64,000 nt of DNA from JALONO01 sp038209965 (GCA_038209965.1 JBBQXF010000004.1:23822-87821); one strand, 5' to 3'. Shown: positions 43,174 to 52,996, numbered from the stretch's first letter. Notes: a model not told the origin generated them from the sequence alone. Numbers and translations are program-made.

Positions 43174-43437
43174 CTACATCATTTCTAAAACCGAGCATTT
43201 TTTAGTTTTTATTAAAAAAAGCCCAATTAAATTTGTTTATTACTTTCTCAGCCCGTATTATTGCAGCACAAATCTCCGTGTGAGCTGTTCAGTCTCTCCT
43301 TTGAGAGAACAAACGAACGCCGCGTTCTGGTCAAGTTTCTTTTTTTGATACAAATCATCTTTCCCGACCCTTGTCAGTTTGATTGCTGCGCTGTGTCGTC
43401 CATTGTCTCCAATTACTAATTTTATCATCCGCCTGGT

Positions 43438-45192
43438 ATGTATAACATTGAAGAGTTGAATCTTAAACTCTTGTCTGAGTTAAAACAGATCGCAGAAGAT
43501 CTGGAAATTAAAAATGTTGGTAGATTTGCGAAAAGAGACCTCATTTATAAAATTTTAGATCAACAAGCCGTTTTGCCCGAAAGCAAGCTTCCAACAAAAA
43601 AACCAGTTGATGCCCCTATTGTTGAACCGGTTGAGGAAAAACCTGTTCTGAAGCGTCGTGAACGTGAGGTTCCGCCCATCGCCAAGAAAGTGGAACCAAT
43701 TGATAATGAGGCGGATATTGATCGGCGGCCCAGAGTGAAGCGCGAAAATGTAAAGCCCCACGAAAATGTGAAGCCCCACGGAAAAAAGCCCCAAGAAACG
43801 CTCCCGGCCCTGCAGTTTGATGAGCTGGACGATGAACTGGTTGCTAGCAGTGACTTTATTATCGATGCCACTTCATTTACTGGGGACGAAGCGCCTACGA
43901 TTGAAGAACCAAAGGTGGTAAGTCCTACCAATTCGTCGGTCGTCATTTCCAATGATTTTGTGCCCGAATTGCCTACGCCGATGGTTGAACCAAAGCAAGA
44001 ACCCCAACCCCAAGTCCAGCCCCGGGAGCGGGAAATGAACTATCCCCAGCGCGGCCCCAAAAAATCGGTGCGCGATTTTGACGGGGTAATCCTCAACGAA
44101 GGAGTATTGGAAATCATGCAGGATGGTTATGGGTTCCTCCGCTCATCGGATTACAACTATTTGGCCAGTCCCGACGATATTTATGTGTCCCCCTCGCAAA
44201 TCAAACTCTTCGGCCTGAAGACTGGGGACACGACACGGGGCCAGATCCGCCCCCCCAAAGAAGGGGAAAAATATTTTGCCCTGTTGCGGGTGGAAAGTGT
44301 GAACGGGAAAACGACGGACGAAATCCGTGACCGGGTACCGTTTGAATACCTCACTCCTCTATTTCCCAACGAGAAGCTGAACCTCCAGTACAAGCCCAAT
44401 GCCTATTCTACCCGGATTGTGGACTTGTTCTCCCCCATTGGCAAGGGCCAGCGTGGGATGATAGTGGCCCAGCCCAAAACGGGCAAAACCATGTTGCTCA
44501 AAGAAATAGCCAATGCTTTGGCCAAAAACCATCCCGAAGTTTATTTGCTGGTGCTGCTCATCGACGAGCGGCCCGAAGAAGTGACGGACATGGCCCGCAG
44601 TGTCAACGCCGAGGTGATTGCCTCCACGTTTGACGAGCAAGCCGATCGCCACGTCAAAGTGGCCAGTATTGTGCTGGAAAAAGCCAAACGGATGGTCGAG
44701 TGCGGCCACGATGTGGTCATTTTATTGGATTCAATTACCCGTTTGGCCCGGGCCTATAACACTGTAGTGCCGTCTTCGGGCAAGATTTTGTCGGGCGGGG
44801 TAGATGCCAATGCCCTCCACAAACCCAAACGCTTCTTTGGCGCAGCCCGCAATGTGGAAAACGGTGGATCGCTCACCATCATTGCCACTGCCCTGATCGA
44901 TACCGGTTCTAAAATGGACGAAGTGATCTTTGAAGAATTCAAGGGCACGGGCAACATGGAACTCCAGTTGGATCGCAAATTGGCCAACAAGCGGATCTTC
45001 CCGGCCATTGATGTCCCCGCTTCGGGCACTCGCCGCGAAGACTTGCTGCTGGACAGGGAAACGCTCCAGCGCGTGTGGATTTTGCGCAAGTACATGTCGG
45101 ACATGAACCCCAACGAATCCATTGACTTCCTGCTCAACAACATGAAAGGAACCAAAGACAATGATGAATTTTTAATCTCCATGAACAACTGA
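43438..45192 (+). CDS. rho: Transcription termination factor Rho
   Basis: Hexameric RNA-dependent ATPase that terminates transcription. The N-terminal Rho domain helix MYNIEELNLKLLSELKQIAE is split from the RNA-binding fold by a charged, disordered insertion of about 150 residues (Pro/Glu/Lys-rich, 55-205), typical for Bacteroidota Rho. The cold-shock-like RNA-binding fold follows (LEIMQDGYGFLRSSDYNYL), then Walker A AQPKTGKTMLLKEIANAL, Walker B DVVILLDSITRLARAYN, and the Q/R loops ending in PAIDVPASGTRREDLL. 584 residues. Monocistronic, closed by a strong terminator. Confidence 0.97.
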   Translation: MYNIEELNLKLLSELKQIAEDLEIKNVGRFAKRDLIYKILDQQAVLPESKLPTKKPVDAPIVEPVEEKPVLKRREREVPPIAKKVEPIDNEADIDRRPRVKRENVKPHENVKPHGKKPQETLPALQFDELDDELVASSDFIIDATSFTGDEAPTIEEPKVVSPTNSSVVISNDFVPELPTPMVEPKQEPQPQVQPREREMNYPQRGPKKSVRDFDGVILNEGVLEIMQDGYGFLRSSDYNYLASPDDIYVSPSQIKLFGLKTGDTTRGQIRPPKEGEKYFALLRVESVNGKTTDEIRDRVPFEYLTPLFPNEKLNLQYKPNAYSTRIVDLFSPIGKGQRGMIVAQPKTGKTMLLKEIANALAKNHPEVYLLVLLIDERPEEVTDMARSVNAEVIASTFDEQADRHVKVASIVLEKAKRMVECGHDVVILLDSITRLARAYNTVVPSSGKILSGGVDANALHKPKRFFGAARNVENGGSLTIIATALIDTGSKMDEVIFEEFKGTGNMELQLDRKLANKRIFPAIDVPASGTRREDLLLDRETLQRVWILRKYMSDMNPNESIDFLLNNMKGTKDNDEFLISMNN

Positions 45193-45216
45193 TCAACTTC
45201 CAATTCCCCAGGTAAG

Positions 45217-45251
45217 AAAATACCCGGCCAACTGATTGGCCGGGTATTTTT
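45217..45251. terminator. Bidirectional terminator between rho and dtd
   Basis: A 15-bp stem, core TACCCGGCCAA / TTGGCCGGGTA with four A residues before and four or more T residues after, and a 4-base loop (CTGA). It serves rho on the plus strand and dtd on the minus strand, whose stop codon is at its edge. Confidence 0.9.
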
Positions 45252-45704
45252 CTATTTTCGGTTTTTGGTATCGATCACAATGGTAACTGGGCCGTCGTTG
45301 ACCAAGCTGACCTGCATATCGGCCCCAAACTCGCCCGTCGAAACCGGGCGGCCCAGCAGTTGGCCCAACTGAACGATCATGGATTGGTAGAGGGGAATGG
45401 CCACCTCGGGCCGGGCGGCCTCGGTGAACGATGGGCGGTTGCCCTTTTTGGTGCTCGCGTGAAGGGTGAACTGGCTGATGAGCAGTACGCCGCCGCCCAC
45501 TTCGGCCAAAGCGAGGTTCATCTTGCCGGCAGTATCGCCAAATACGCGGAGGCCCACTATTTTACTGGCCAGCCATTGGACGTCTTCTGGGGCGTCATCG
45601 TGGCCAATGCCCAACAACACCAAAAAACCGGTACCGATTTGGCCATTGAGTTGGCCGTTGATCCGGACCGCAGCCTCGGATACGCGCTGGATGACGGCAA
45701 TCAT
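45252..45704 (-). CDS. dtd: D-aminoacyl-tRNA deacylase
   Basis: Proofreading enzyme that removes D-amino acids (and glycine from tRNA-Ala) from mischarged tRNA. The 150-residue protein has the two signature motifs, SQFTL (LLISQFTLHAST) and the NxGPVT cis-GP motif here as NDGPVTIVID, and the start MIAVIQRVSEAAVRING. The ATG at 45704 fits the family start; 36 extra codons upstream are spurious. Confidence 0.95.
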   Translation of the reverse strand: MIAVIQRVSEAAVRINGQLNGQIGTGFLVLLGIGHDDAPEDVQWLASKIVGLRVFGDTAGKMNLALAEVGGGVLLISQFTLHASTKKGNRPSFTEAARPEVAIPLYQSMIVQLGQLLGRPVSTGEFGADMQVSLVNDGPVTIVIDTKNRK

Positions 45705-45942
45705 GCAAGTCGGGGGGTAAGTGGCAAAGATAACGGGGCATTTCCAAAAAACACCAGAACAGTTTTGGCCCTCTTTGCCAATTTCAACGCGGCGATCGAT
45801 CGAAAAACCCAAAACTTGCCTTTATTTGCAGCTAATGCCCTCAATTGGGCGGTTTGACCAACAACCGCATCAAATGAAGGATGGAATCAATTGCCAAACC
45901 CAACTCGAATGGTCTTAAAACGAACTTAAACATTGCACGAAA

Positions 45943-46461
45943 ATGGCTGAAAACTATCTACCTGCGTTAGGTGACCTAGAAAATGATGAAATGTTGGAAC
46001 AACACCTAAAAAGAATGTTCACAGAATTTTTCGCTGAAATCAAAGCCGAAGGGTGGTTTGGCAAGGAGCGAGAAATGATAAGTCGGTTTGCATTTACGAA
46101 GTTGGTTAAAAATATAGGCTGTTGTAATGACTTGTATGATTCAGGTCAGATTGGAGTTGAGGTTCGGGTAAATCAAGTAATCGTTCCCGGGAAAAAAGAA
46201 GTGTGCAAGGACATGGTGATATGGAAAATCCCAAATCAAACAGCGTGGAGTAAAGCGCCCGTACCACTTTGGATAATAGAATGGAAGCACGGAAATAAAA
46301 AGCCCTCTCAATACGATATTGATTGGTTAAAGAAATACACTGGAACACACCCTGACTGCCTCGGGATTGCGTTAAATGTTGAAAGCAAGCGGGAATACGG
46401 CCTTGAAGCGGTTTTACTGAAACAAGGAGAAATAGTTGATGCCAATTGGGTATGCAAATGA
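45943..46461 (+). CDS. PD-(D/E)XK nuclease-like protein of unknown role
   Basis: A 172-residue soluble protein that I do not recognise as a named family. In the middle, KDMVIWKIPN gives an acidic residue and, about 27 residues later, PLWIIEWKHGN gives an E-x-K pattern at the end of a hydrophobic strand, followed by the helix DIDWLKKY. This D...ExK layout is that of the PD-(D/E)XK nuclease fold seen in restriction enzymes and related proteins. It has no methyltransferase or other partner nearby and overlaps the frame leading into the next gene without sharing its start. AT-richer than its neighbours, which suggests acquisition. Confidence 0.6.
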   Translation: MAENYLPALGDLENDEMLEQHLKRMFTEFFAEIKAEGWFGKEREMISRFAFTKLVKNIGCCNDLYDSGQIGVEVRVNQVIVPGKKEVCKDMVIWKIPNQTAWSKAPVPLWIIEWKHGNKKPSQYDIDWLKKYTGTHPDCLGIALNVESKREYGLEAVLLKQGEIVDANWVCK

Positions 46462-46543
46462 AGAAATACGCCACCTATTGTGCAAGTGTCAATGGCTTGA
46501 CCTGTGCTCCGCCGCTGCGCCTGTACTAACGTTTACTATATCC

Positions 46544-47416
46544 ATGATGTACCTAATAGCCGATAGTGGCGCCACCAAAACGGCTTGGCGGTTGGTGGAT
46601 GGCAACGGGCGGATCACCCAAGCCATTACTGCTGGCCTAAGCCCTTATTACCAAAGCCAGGCCGAGATAGTGGCCGAGCTGAACAGTGCACTGTTGCCCA
46701 CGCTGGGGTTGTTGGCCACCGAAGCCGCCCAAGTGCACCGGATTTATTATTACGGCACTGGCTGCGCACGCCCCGAAAAGGCGGCGGTAGTGGCCGCTGC
46801 CCTGCACCAAGTGTTCGCCGAAGCCCTGACCGAGGTACACCCCGACATACTGGGGGCCGCCCGGGCCTTGTGCGGGACCGAGCCGGGCATCGCCTGTATT
46901 CTGGGCACTGGCTCAAACGCTGCCCTTTATGATGGGCAATGGCTTGCCTCGAAGGCCGCCAGCTTGGGCTTCTGGCTCGGTGACGAGGGCAGCGGGGGCC
47001 ACTTGGGCAAGCAATTGGTGATCGACTACCTAAATGACGACCTGCCCGCTCCGCTCCGGGCCCAGTTTGAACTGCGGTTTAGCCCCAGCTACGCCGAAAT
47101 CATGGATCGGGTATATTCGCAGCCGTTTCCCAGCCGTTATTTGGCTTCGTTTGCCAAGTTTGTGTTCGACCATTTGCGCGAGCCTTATTGTTACCAACTG
47201 GCCTACCAAAGTTTTGCCGCTTTTTTTGATAAACGGGTGAGCAAATTCCCCGATCACCAAAACTACAAAGTCCATTTTACGGGATCAGTGGCGTTTTATT
47301 ACGCCAATGTGCTGCGCCAAGTAGCGGCAGATCGGGGCATAGTGGTCAAAAATATTTTGGAAGAACCAGTAGCCGGCTTGGTACTCTACCACCGGAGCAC
47401 GGGCGACGTGCCTTGA
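46544..47416 (+). CDS. BadF/BadG-type ATPase, probable N-acetylglucosamine kinase
   Basis: A 290-residue sugar kinase of the ASKHA fold. Phosphate-1 motif YLIADSGATKTAWRLVD is at the N-terminus, the second phosphate motif is CILGTGSNAALYDG (about residue 120), and the segment GFWLGDEGSGGHLGK near residue 140 is typical of the eukaryotic-NAGK-like group in Bacteroidota. The adenosine motif is FTGSVAFYYANVL. Likely role: phosphorylating GlcNAc recycled from cell wall. The ATG at 46544 directly precedes the phosphate loop; 36 upstream codons overlap the previous gene and are excluded. Confidence 0.85.
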   Translation: MMYLIADSGATKTAWRLVDGNGRITQAITAGLSPYYQSQAEIVAELNSALLPTLGLLATEAAQVHRIYYYGTGCARPEKAAVVAAALHQVFAEALTEVHPDILGAARALCGTEPGIACILGTGSNAALYDGQWLASKAASLGFWLGDEGSGGHLGKQLVIDYLNDDLPAPLRAQFELRFSPSYAEIMDRVYSQPFPSRYLASFAKFVFDHLREPYCYQLAYQSFAAFFDKRVSKFPDHQNYKVHFTGSVAFYYANVLRQVAADRGIVVKNILEEPVAGLVLYHRSTGDVP

Positions 47417-47560
47417 TCAGGGCATGAAACGACTTTTGGTTGACTCGCCAAACCGGATCAAAACTAGGGTTCATACAGAGCAGTGGCCCACCATGACCAC
47501 TACGCACGTCGGTACAGCAAACCCCCAAAGCCATTTTAAACTTGAGGTAACCTAATTTTT

Positions 47561-48136
47561 GTGCTCTATACTTCATTCACGCCCAACTACGTGGAGGCTG
47601 GGCTCGACGAGGCGGGCCGGGGCTGCTTGGCGGGCCCGGTAGTGGCGGCAGCGGTCATATTGCCCAAGGACTACCAGCACCCCCTGCTGAAAGACTCTAA
47701 AAAACTGACCGCCAAGCAGCGGGAAAAGTTGCGTGGAGAAATCGGCCAAGTCGCCATTGGGATTGGCGTAGGCGTGGCTTGGCCCGCCGAAATTGACCAG
47801 ATCAACATTTTGCAAGCTTCGATCACGGCCATGCACCGCGCCGTGGCCCAGTTGCCCTCGGCCCCGGAACTGTTGCTGGTGGATGGTAAATTTTTTCGTG
47901 CCTACCCGGGCATTGCCCACGAGTGCATCATCCGGGGCGACGGCCTATACCTGTCCATTGCGGCAGCTTCGGTGGTGGCCAAGACCCACCGCGATCAGTT
48001 GATGCGCGTGCTGGCCGAGCAATATCCCGAATACGGTTGGGCACACAATGTCGGCTACCCCACGGCCACCCACTACCAAGCCATTGAGCAGTTTGGGGAG
48101 ACTCCCTTTCACCGGCAGAGCTTTCGGCTGCACTGA
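47561..48136 (+). CDS. rnhB: Ribonuclease HII
   Basis: Endonuclease that removes misincorporated ribonucleotides and RNA primers from DNA. The first catalytic motif is AGLDEAGRGCLAGPVVAAAV with the DE pair (residues about 16-17), the second LLVDGKFF with aspartate, and the third SIAAASVVAKTHRD. Start codon is GTG at 47561. 191 residues, normal. Convergent with the SDR gene, nine bases apart. Confidence 0.95.
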   Translation: MLYTSFTPNYVEAGLDEAGRGCLAGPVVAAAVILPKDYQHPLLKDSKKLTAKQREKLRGEIGQVAIGIGVGVAWPAEIDQINILQASITAMHRAVAQLPSAPELLLVDGKFFRAYPGIAHECIIRGDGLYLSIAAASVVAKTHRDQLMRVLAEQYPEYGWAHNVGYPTATHYQAIEQFGETPFHRQSFRLH

Positions 48137-48145
48137 ACCCATGCC

Positions 48146-48871
48146 CTACAAATCTTTGAGCACGCCGCTGATGCCCCCGTCGATCTGGATGTTGGCCCCG
48201 TTGATGAACCCAGCCTTCTCGGAGGCCAGAAACACCGCCACCTCGGCCACCTCGTCGGGCTGGCCAATGCGGCCCACGGGATGGATCTCGTTGAGCTTCA
48301 GATAGTCGCTTTCATTGGCAAAGCCCGCCCGCAGCATGGGGGTCTCGATGGCCGCCGGGCTAATGGCATTGACCCGGATCCGGCCCGCCAGATCAATGGC
48401 CAATGATTTAGTGAGGCCCACCAAGGCCGATTTGCTGGTGGCATAGGCCACAAAACGGGGTTTGGTGAGTTGGTGGTGGATGCTGGCCACATTGACCACC
48501 GAGCCGTGGTTTTTTTCCAACTGGAACAATAGGCCCTGCGTGAGCAGAAAAGGGGCGGTCAGGTTTACGTTCATGGTCGTGTTCCACTGGGCCAAGGTCA
48601 GCTCGTCGGTGGGATTGAGCAATTGCTCGGCAGCATTATTGATCAGGACCATGAGTTGGCGATCACCAATGAGGCGGTTCAGGTCCTCAAATACCGATTG
48701 CCGGAAAGCCTCGTCCGTACACAGACGGTCGAGATCAGAGTGGATATGGACATCGGCGTTGTTGCGGGGTTGCCGATCCATGCCAATGACATAGTAACCT
48801 TCCCGCTGAAAAAGACGGCAGATCTCCGAGCCAATTTTGCCCGATGAGCCCGTCACTATGGCACATTTCAT
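48146..48871 (-). CDS. Short-chain dehydrogenase/reductase
   Basis: A 241-residue NAD(P)-dependent oxidoreductase. The cofactor loop is VTGSSGKIGSEIC, the strand motif is MVLINNAAEQ, the catalytic serine is in VNVASIHHQ, and the Y-x-x-x-K is YATSKSALVG. The aspartate in GMDRQPR at the end of the second strand points to NAD preference. The C-terminal FINGANIQIDGGISG is typical of the classical family. The substrate is unknown; gene stands alone between convergent rnhB and a TPR gene in the same direction. Confidence 0.9.
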   Translation of the reverse strand: MKCAIVTGSSGKIGSEICRLFQREGYYVIGMDRQPRNNADVHIHSDLDRLCTDEAFRQSVFEDLNRLIGDRQLMVLINNAAEQLLNPTDELTLAQWNTTMNVNLTAPFLLTQGLLFQLEKNHGSVVNVASIHHQLTKPRFVAYATSKSALVGLTKSLAIDLAGRIRVNAISPAAIETPMLRAGFANESDYLKLNEIHPVGRIGQPDEVAEVAVFLASEKAGFINGANIQIDGGISGVLKDL

Positions 48872-48951
48872 GTTGATTGCCCGTTAAAGGGGGCAAATTT
48901 ACGAAACCGCAAGCAGAGGAAGGCAAAAAGTAGCTTCTTGGGCAGTTGTAA

Positions 48952-50304
48952 TTAATTATCCAAGGGTCTGTCGCTCAAAGTGGTGTCTTCGGGGTCGTCT
49001 TGTTTGAGCGCTTCTTCGTCATTGTTTTTGCGGAGCTCAATCAGGGAAGCGTGCTTATAGTTGCCAAATTCAGCTTTTTTAAAGGCAGAATTGGCCAATT
49101 TGGTGTTATTGGCTTTGTTGTACATGAGGCCCAAGGCAAAATGGAACATGGCCTTGGTCTCTTGATCTATCCCTGGGAACTTGATCAGTTCATTCATGAG
49201 CGCAATCCCGTCGTTCACTTTATTGGATCGTGAAAGCGACAAAGCTTTCAAAAAACCAATGTTATAGTTGGAAGCTTGGGCGGTTAGGCAAGCGGTGGCC
49301 GAAGCAACGGCATCAGCGTACAAACCCGACTCGAATTCAGCTTGGGCAATTTGGGCATAAATGTTGCCCTTTTTCACGGCATCCTTCTCAGAATCGGCCG
49401 AGTTTTTCAATTGCTTGGCAATGGCCGATTTGTCAGTATTAAGCGTTGATATCTTCACCAATATTTCGTGGACTGCCGAATAATCGGGCTTGATCTTGAG
49501 TGCTTGATCGGCCATAGCCTTGCCCTCTTCCAGTTCATAAACTTTGGTGTAGGCGCTGGCCAGCCCGTGGTAATAAACGGGGGTCATTTCAAAAATCTTG
49601 GCTTTAAACGAGCCAAAGTTGGCCTTGACGAAAGCGGCATTGGCTTCGCTATACTTGCCGAGGTAATATTGGGCCTTGCCCAGTTCAAAATAATAACGCA
49701 CTGCATCCTTGGGTTCAGCGCTGGTGAGCAAGCCGGTAGCTTTGGTCATGCTGGCGACTGCTTCATCGTATTTTTTGGTTTCGTTGCCCAGTTTACCGTT
49801 GTAATATAGCGCATTCAGATTGTTGGGATCCGCCGACAGGGCATCAGCAATGTGCGGGCCAGCCTCTTTGAAACGGTTTTCTTTGTAGAGCAATTTGACA
49901 ATATTGATCTTGTACTCCACCTTGTCCTTGGGAACAGTCTCGAACTTGAAGGCATTGTCATAGGCAGCAATCGCCTCATTGGTTTTGTTCTTGATGGCAT
50001 AGAGCTTGGCCAGCCGGGTGAGTGCACCGATGTGGTCTTGGCGCAACGAAACCGTTTTCTGAAAACATTGGATGGCATTGTCCTGATCCTTGAGCAGTAT
50101 ATAAGTATTACCCTTGCGAAAAACGTATTCGGGGTTGGCCGGATCGGCGGCAATCGCTTTGTTGTACTCGTCAATTGCCCCTTTGGGGTTATTGTTCTTC
50201 TTTAACTCTTCGGCCTTGAGAAAAAAATCCAGCCCGTTGCTACCTTGGGCCAAAACCCCAGAAGTGATGCAACAAACCAAGGTAAATAGGGTCAAAAATT
50301 TCAT
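48952..50304 (-). CDS. Exported TPR-repeat protein
   Basis: 450 residues with a signal peptide (LTLFTLVCCITSGVLAQ). Tetratricopeptide repeats fill most of the mature protein: the first ones are clear (AIDEYNKAIAADPANPEYVFRKGNTY, AIQCFQKTVSLRQDHIGALT are parts of units 1 and 2), later ones are more divergent. The acidic tail is EEALKQDDPEDTTLSD. Probably a periplasmic protein-interaction scaffold. Function unknown; no operon partner. Confidence 0.8.
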   Translation of the reverse strand: MKFLTLFTLVCCITSGVLAQGSNGLDFFLKAEELKKNNNPKGAIDEYNKAIAADPANPEYVFRKGNTYILLKDQDNAIQCFQKTVSLRQDHIGALTRLAKLYAIKNKTNEAIAAYDNAFKFETVPKDKVEYKINIVKLLYKENRFKEAGPHIADALSADPNNLNALYYNGKLGNETKKYDEAVASMTKATGLLTSAEPKDAVRYYFELGKAQYYLGKYSEANAAFVKANFGSFKAKIFEMTPVYYHGLASAYTKVYELEEGKAMADQALKIKPDYSAVHEILVKISTLNTDKSAIAKQLKNSADSEKDAVKKGNIYAQIAQAEFESGLYADAVASATACLTAQASNYNIGFLKALSLSRSNKVNDGIALMNELIKFPGIDQETKAMFHFALGLMYNKANNTKLANSAFKKAEFGNYKHASLIELRKNNDEEALKQDDPEDTTLSDRPLDN

Positions 50305-50500
50305 ATTTTGTGGCTTTGGAAAGACAATACAATAGGTTAGCGTTTGAAGTCAATGTTTCATAATACAATTAATATGCTAAACCGGGGCTTTGCCATTTAA
50401 TTTTTGCCATGCCCCACATCTATTCGATATAACGGCCAAAAACGCTTGTTATTGCGTCCCAAAAGGCCACGTATGGCAGAAGAAAAGAACAGATTGCTTT

Positions 50501-51256
50501 TTAGTACCTCACCGTTACGCCATTGGCCCGCAGGTATTTTTTCAAATCGCCAATGTCAACCGTCTTGAAGTGGAAGATGCTGGCGGCCAGCGCAGCATCG
50601 GCATCGTTGTCCCGAAAAATATCGGCGAAGTGCGCCATGCTGCCCGCCCCGCCCGAAGCGATGACCGGGATGGAGAGCAAATGGGAGATCTGACCAGTCA
50701 GGGCTTTGGCAAACCCATTTTTGGTGCCGTCGTGATCCATCGAAGTGAGCAGGATTTCCCCCGCCCCGCGCCGCTGCACTTCCTGCGCCCACTCGATGGT
50801 GGACAAGCCCGTGGGAGTGCGCCCCCCGTGCGTGTGGACCACCGGTTGGCCGTCCATTTGGCGGGTGTCGATGGCCACTACCACACACTGGCTGCCAAAC
50901 TGCTTGGCCAGTTGATCCACCAGCCCCGGATTTTTGACGGCGGAAGAATTTACCGATATTTTGTCGGCCCCGGCGTTGAGCAACAGTGATACGTCGTTGA
51001 CTGTGCTGATGCCCCCGCCCACGGTAAAGGGGATGTCGATGTGCTGGGCTATCCGGCGGACAAGGTCGGCCAGGGTCTTGCGCTGCTCCACTGTGGCCGT
51101 GATGTCGAGGAACACCAGTTCATCGGCCCCGTTCTGAGCGTAGAAAGTGGCCAGTTCCACGGGATCGCCGGCATCAGTCAAGTTGACGAAATTCACGCCC
51201 TTGACCGTGCGCCCGTCTTTGATGTCCAAGCAAGGGATAATGCGTTTGGTGAGCAT
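50501..51256 (-). CDS. hisF: Imidazole glycerol phosphate synthase cyclase subunit HisF
   Basis: Forms imidazole glycerol phosphate and AICAR in histidine synthesis using ammonia from HisH. The TIM barrel shows MLTKRIIPCLDIKDGRTVKG with the catalytic Asp near residue 11, VGGGISTVNDVSLLLNAGADKIS, the second catalytic aspartate in TSMDHDGTKNGF, and VIASGGAGSMAHFADIF. The ATG at 51256 matches the family start; 24 upstream codons are spurious. 251 residues. No other his gene is adjacent. Confidence 0.94.
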   Translation of the reverse strand: MLTKRIIPCLDIKDGRTVKGVNFVNLTDAGDPVELATFYAQNGADELVFLDITATVEQRKTLADLVRRIAQHIDIPFTVGGGISTVNDVSLLLNAGADKISVNSSAVKNPGLVDQLAKQFGSQCVVVAIDTRQMDGQPVVHTHGGRTPTGLSTIEWAQEVQRRGAGEILLTSMDHDGTKNGFAKALTGQISHLLSIPVIASGGAGSMAHFADIFRDNDADAALAASIFHFKTVDIGDLKKYLRANGVTVRY

Positions 51257-51357
51257 AGAGGTTAAATAGGCAAGCCCAAAGGTAAGGGATGGCCCCCGAT
51301 TTTCCTTGGCCGGCAGGGCAGCGGGCACCTGATTTGGGCGTTGGGTGCGCCGGCCCG

Positions 51358-52554
51358 TTATTGGTCGGGCGCTGCCAGCTCTAGCCGGGTGAAGCTCAGG
51401 GCATCTTCCCGCGCCTCGGGGTTGAGGGGGTGGTTGTCGGACAGGTAGAGGCCGTCCTTGGCCACAAACGAATTACGGATGGCAAAACGGTTGCGAGGCA
51501 GCTTTACCTCGCCCAGCTTGGCAAAGTCCACGCCCACTATGATAATGCTGACCAAGGCCGGGAAGGGACTGAGCTTCATCAGGTCGGCCCCGGGGGCAGC
51601 CTCCTCGCCCAGGCTGGTGAACCAATAATAGACCTTGCGGTGGGGATCGTGCAGCAGCTTACCAAACTGGGGACTCTTGGTCATGTGCTGGAGGTAATTT
51701 TCCGTGTCTATGTCTTTAGGGAGGGCGGCACATGGGCAAAAAACTGGCTGCCCACGAGGTGTTTTTCCACTTGTTGAAAATCGCGGGTGACATACAGGTG
51801 CGGGTCGCCGAGAAACGCATACACATACCGATTGCCCACCTGCACTTGGCTAAAAACCGGATCCTTCTTGCCCTAGAGCCAATAATCCTTGGGCGAGGCC
51901 AGTGGCAGGTAGGTCACTGACTGCTTGGCCGTGTCAATGGCTAGGCAAAGCCGCTTCTGATCCAGATCGGCCTAGGTCATAAAGGTCCAGTTGCCGTCAG
52001 GTAATATGGGCAGCAATAGACGGCCCGGCCCGGTCATCATCGGATTGTTGGGGCTGACAATAGCAGGGAAAGTGGCTTGGCCATCGTTGGTCTTGCCGTA
52101 GTTTATCCGCTGCTTCACCCGGCCCGATTGATCCACTAGCGAGATGGCGAGCAGGGAGCTCGAGGCCACGTACACCTGGTCCCAGTCGCGGAGATAAAAC
52201 CCGCTCACCTGTCCCAAGCCATCGGGGCCTTCCACGGCGAAAGGGATGCGCTTGGCCAATAGCTGGCTGGCCAGTGAAAAGATCAAGATGTGCCCCTGCT
52301 GGCCTTTGGCCGGGCTGAGGCAGGCAAGGTGCTCTTGCCCAGCGATCAGTATAGAGCGATAGGAACGGTACATGGTTGGGCGTAGTGCTGTCAATGGCGA
52401 GGGTGAGTCGCTGGTCGGTAATGGCCAGCGTGCAGCGATTGGCCAAGGAGTTACTGTTGGTTTCCCCATTCTGACCGGAGCAGCCCTGCCAAGCTAGGGC
52501 TAGAATAGCCAGTAAAATCGCCCAAACGGATTGGGCAAAATTATTTTTCCTCAT
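51358..52554 (-). pseudogene. Decayed DUF4221-type lipoprotein gene
   Basis: Pieces of one protein are spread over the three minus-strand frames. The start (52554) encodes a lipoprotein signal (WAILLAILALAWQGCSGQ) and LTLAIDSTT, then the frame changes near 52385 to HLACLSPAKGQQGHILIFSL and GQVSGFYLRDWDQVYVASSS. In that frame a TAG (51970-51972) and a second TAG near 51874 interrupt the sequence (ADLDQKRLCLAIDTAKQSVTY lies between them). Another frameshift near 51725 leads to ALPKDIDTENYLQHMTKSPQ and the C-terminus ending FTRLELAAPDQ. The pattern resembles DUF4221, a Bacteroidota lipoprotein family of unknown function, about 390 residues if restored. Two frameshifts and two stops make it clearly non-functional. 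Confidence 0.75.
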
Positions 52555-52777
52555 TGTTTAAATTGAGTTACAACTAAATAAACTTAATACCTCCCCACAT
52601 TTCCAACTATTTGATATTAATTTTTTGTTAAATATCTAATATCCCAGCATTTAAAGGAGGGAAATTAATAAAATTGGGTGGCCACCTTTACAGTAAACAG
52701 TCAAAATATGAGTTTTTACGCATCTAATTATTTGTTAAACAATGAATTACATTTTAAACGGTTTTATTAATAAAATT
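52555..52777. other. AT-rich intergenic region
   Basis: About 220 AT-rich bases upstream of the decayed DUF4221 gene. No gene, repeat or clear promoter seen; probably former promoter sequence. Confidence 0.35.
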
Positions 52778-52996
52778 TCAGTCTGATAGAGCATTGTAAA
52801 TTAAACGCTCGTGCATGGCTGCCCAAGGCCATAACTGGAGCAAGGCGGCCGCCGCCAGCTCCAGCCGGGTGAAGCCAGCACACCCGACCGTTCGACGTTG
52901 GTTGGGCCAAGGTGGCCGCCCGCTCCAACTCCGAACAAGCCGCCAACGGCCCAGCACTGGGCCCAACTGGCCATAATCCACCTGAAAAATAGTCAC
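52778..52996 (-). pseudogene. Possible second DUF4221 tail fragment
   Basis: The stretch at 52851-52874 repeats 51371-51394 (22 of 24 bases identical) and encodes the same FTRLELAA found at the end of the DUF4221 gene. The rest of this open frame is GC-rich and shows no family resemblance. It is likely a relic of a second copy or of a rearrangement. From 52997 to 53182 I see nothing else. Confidence 0.3.
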
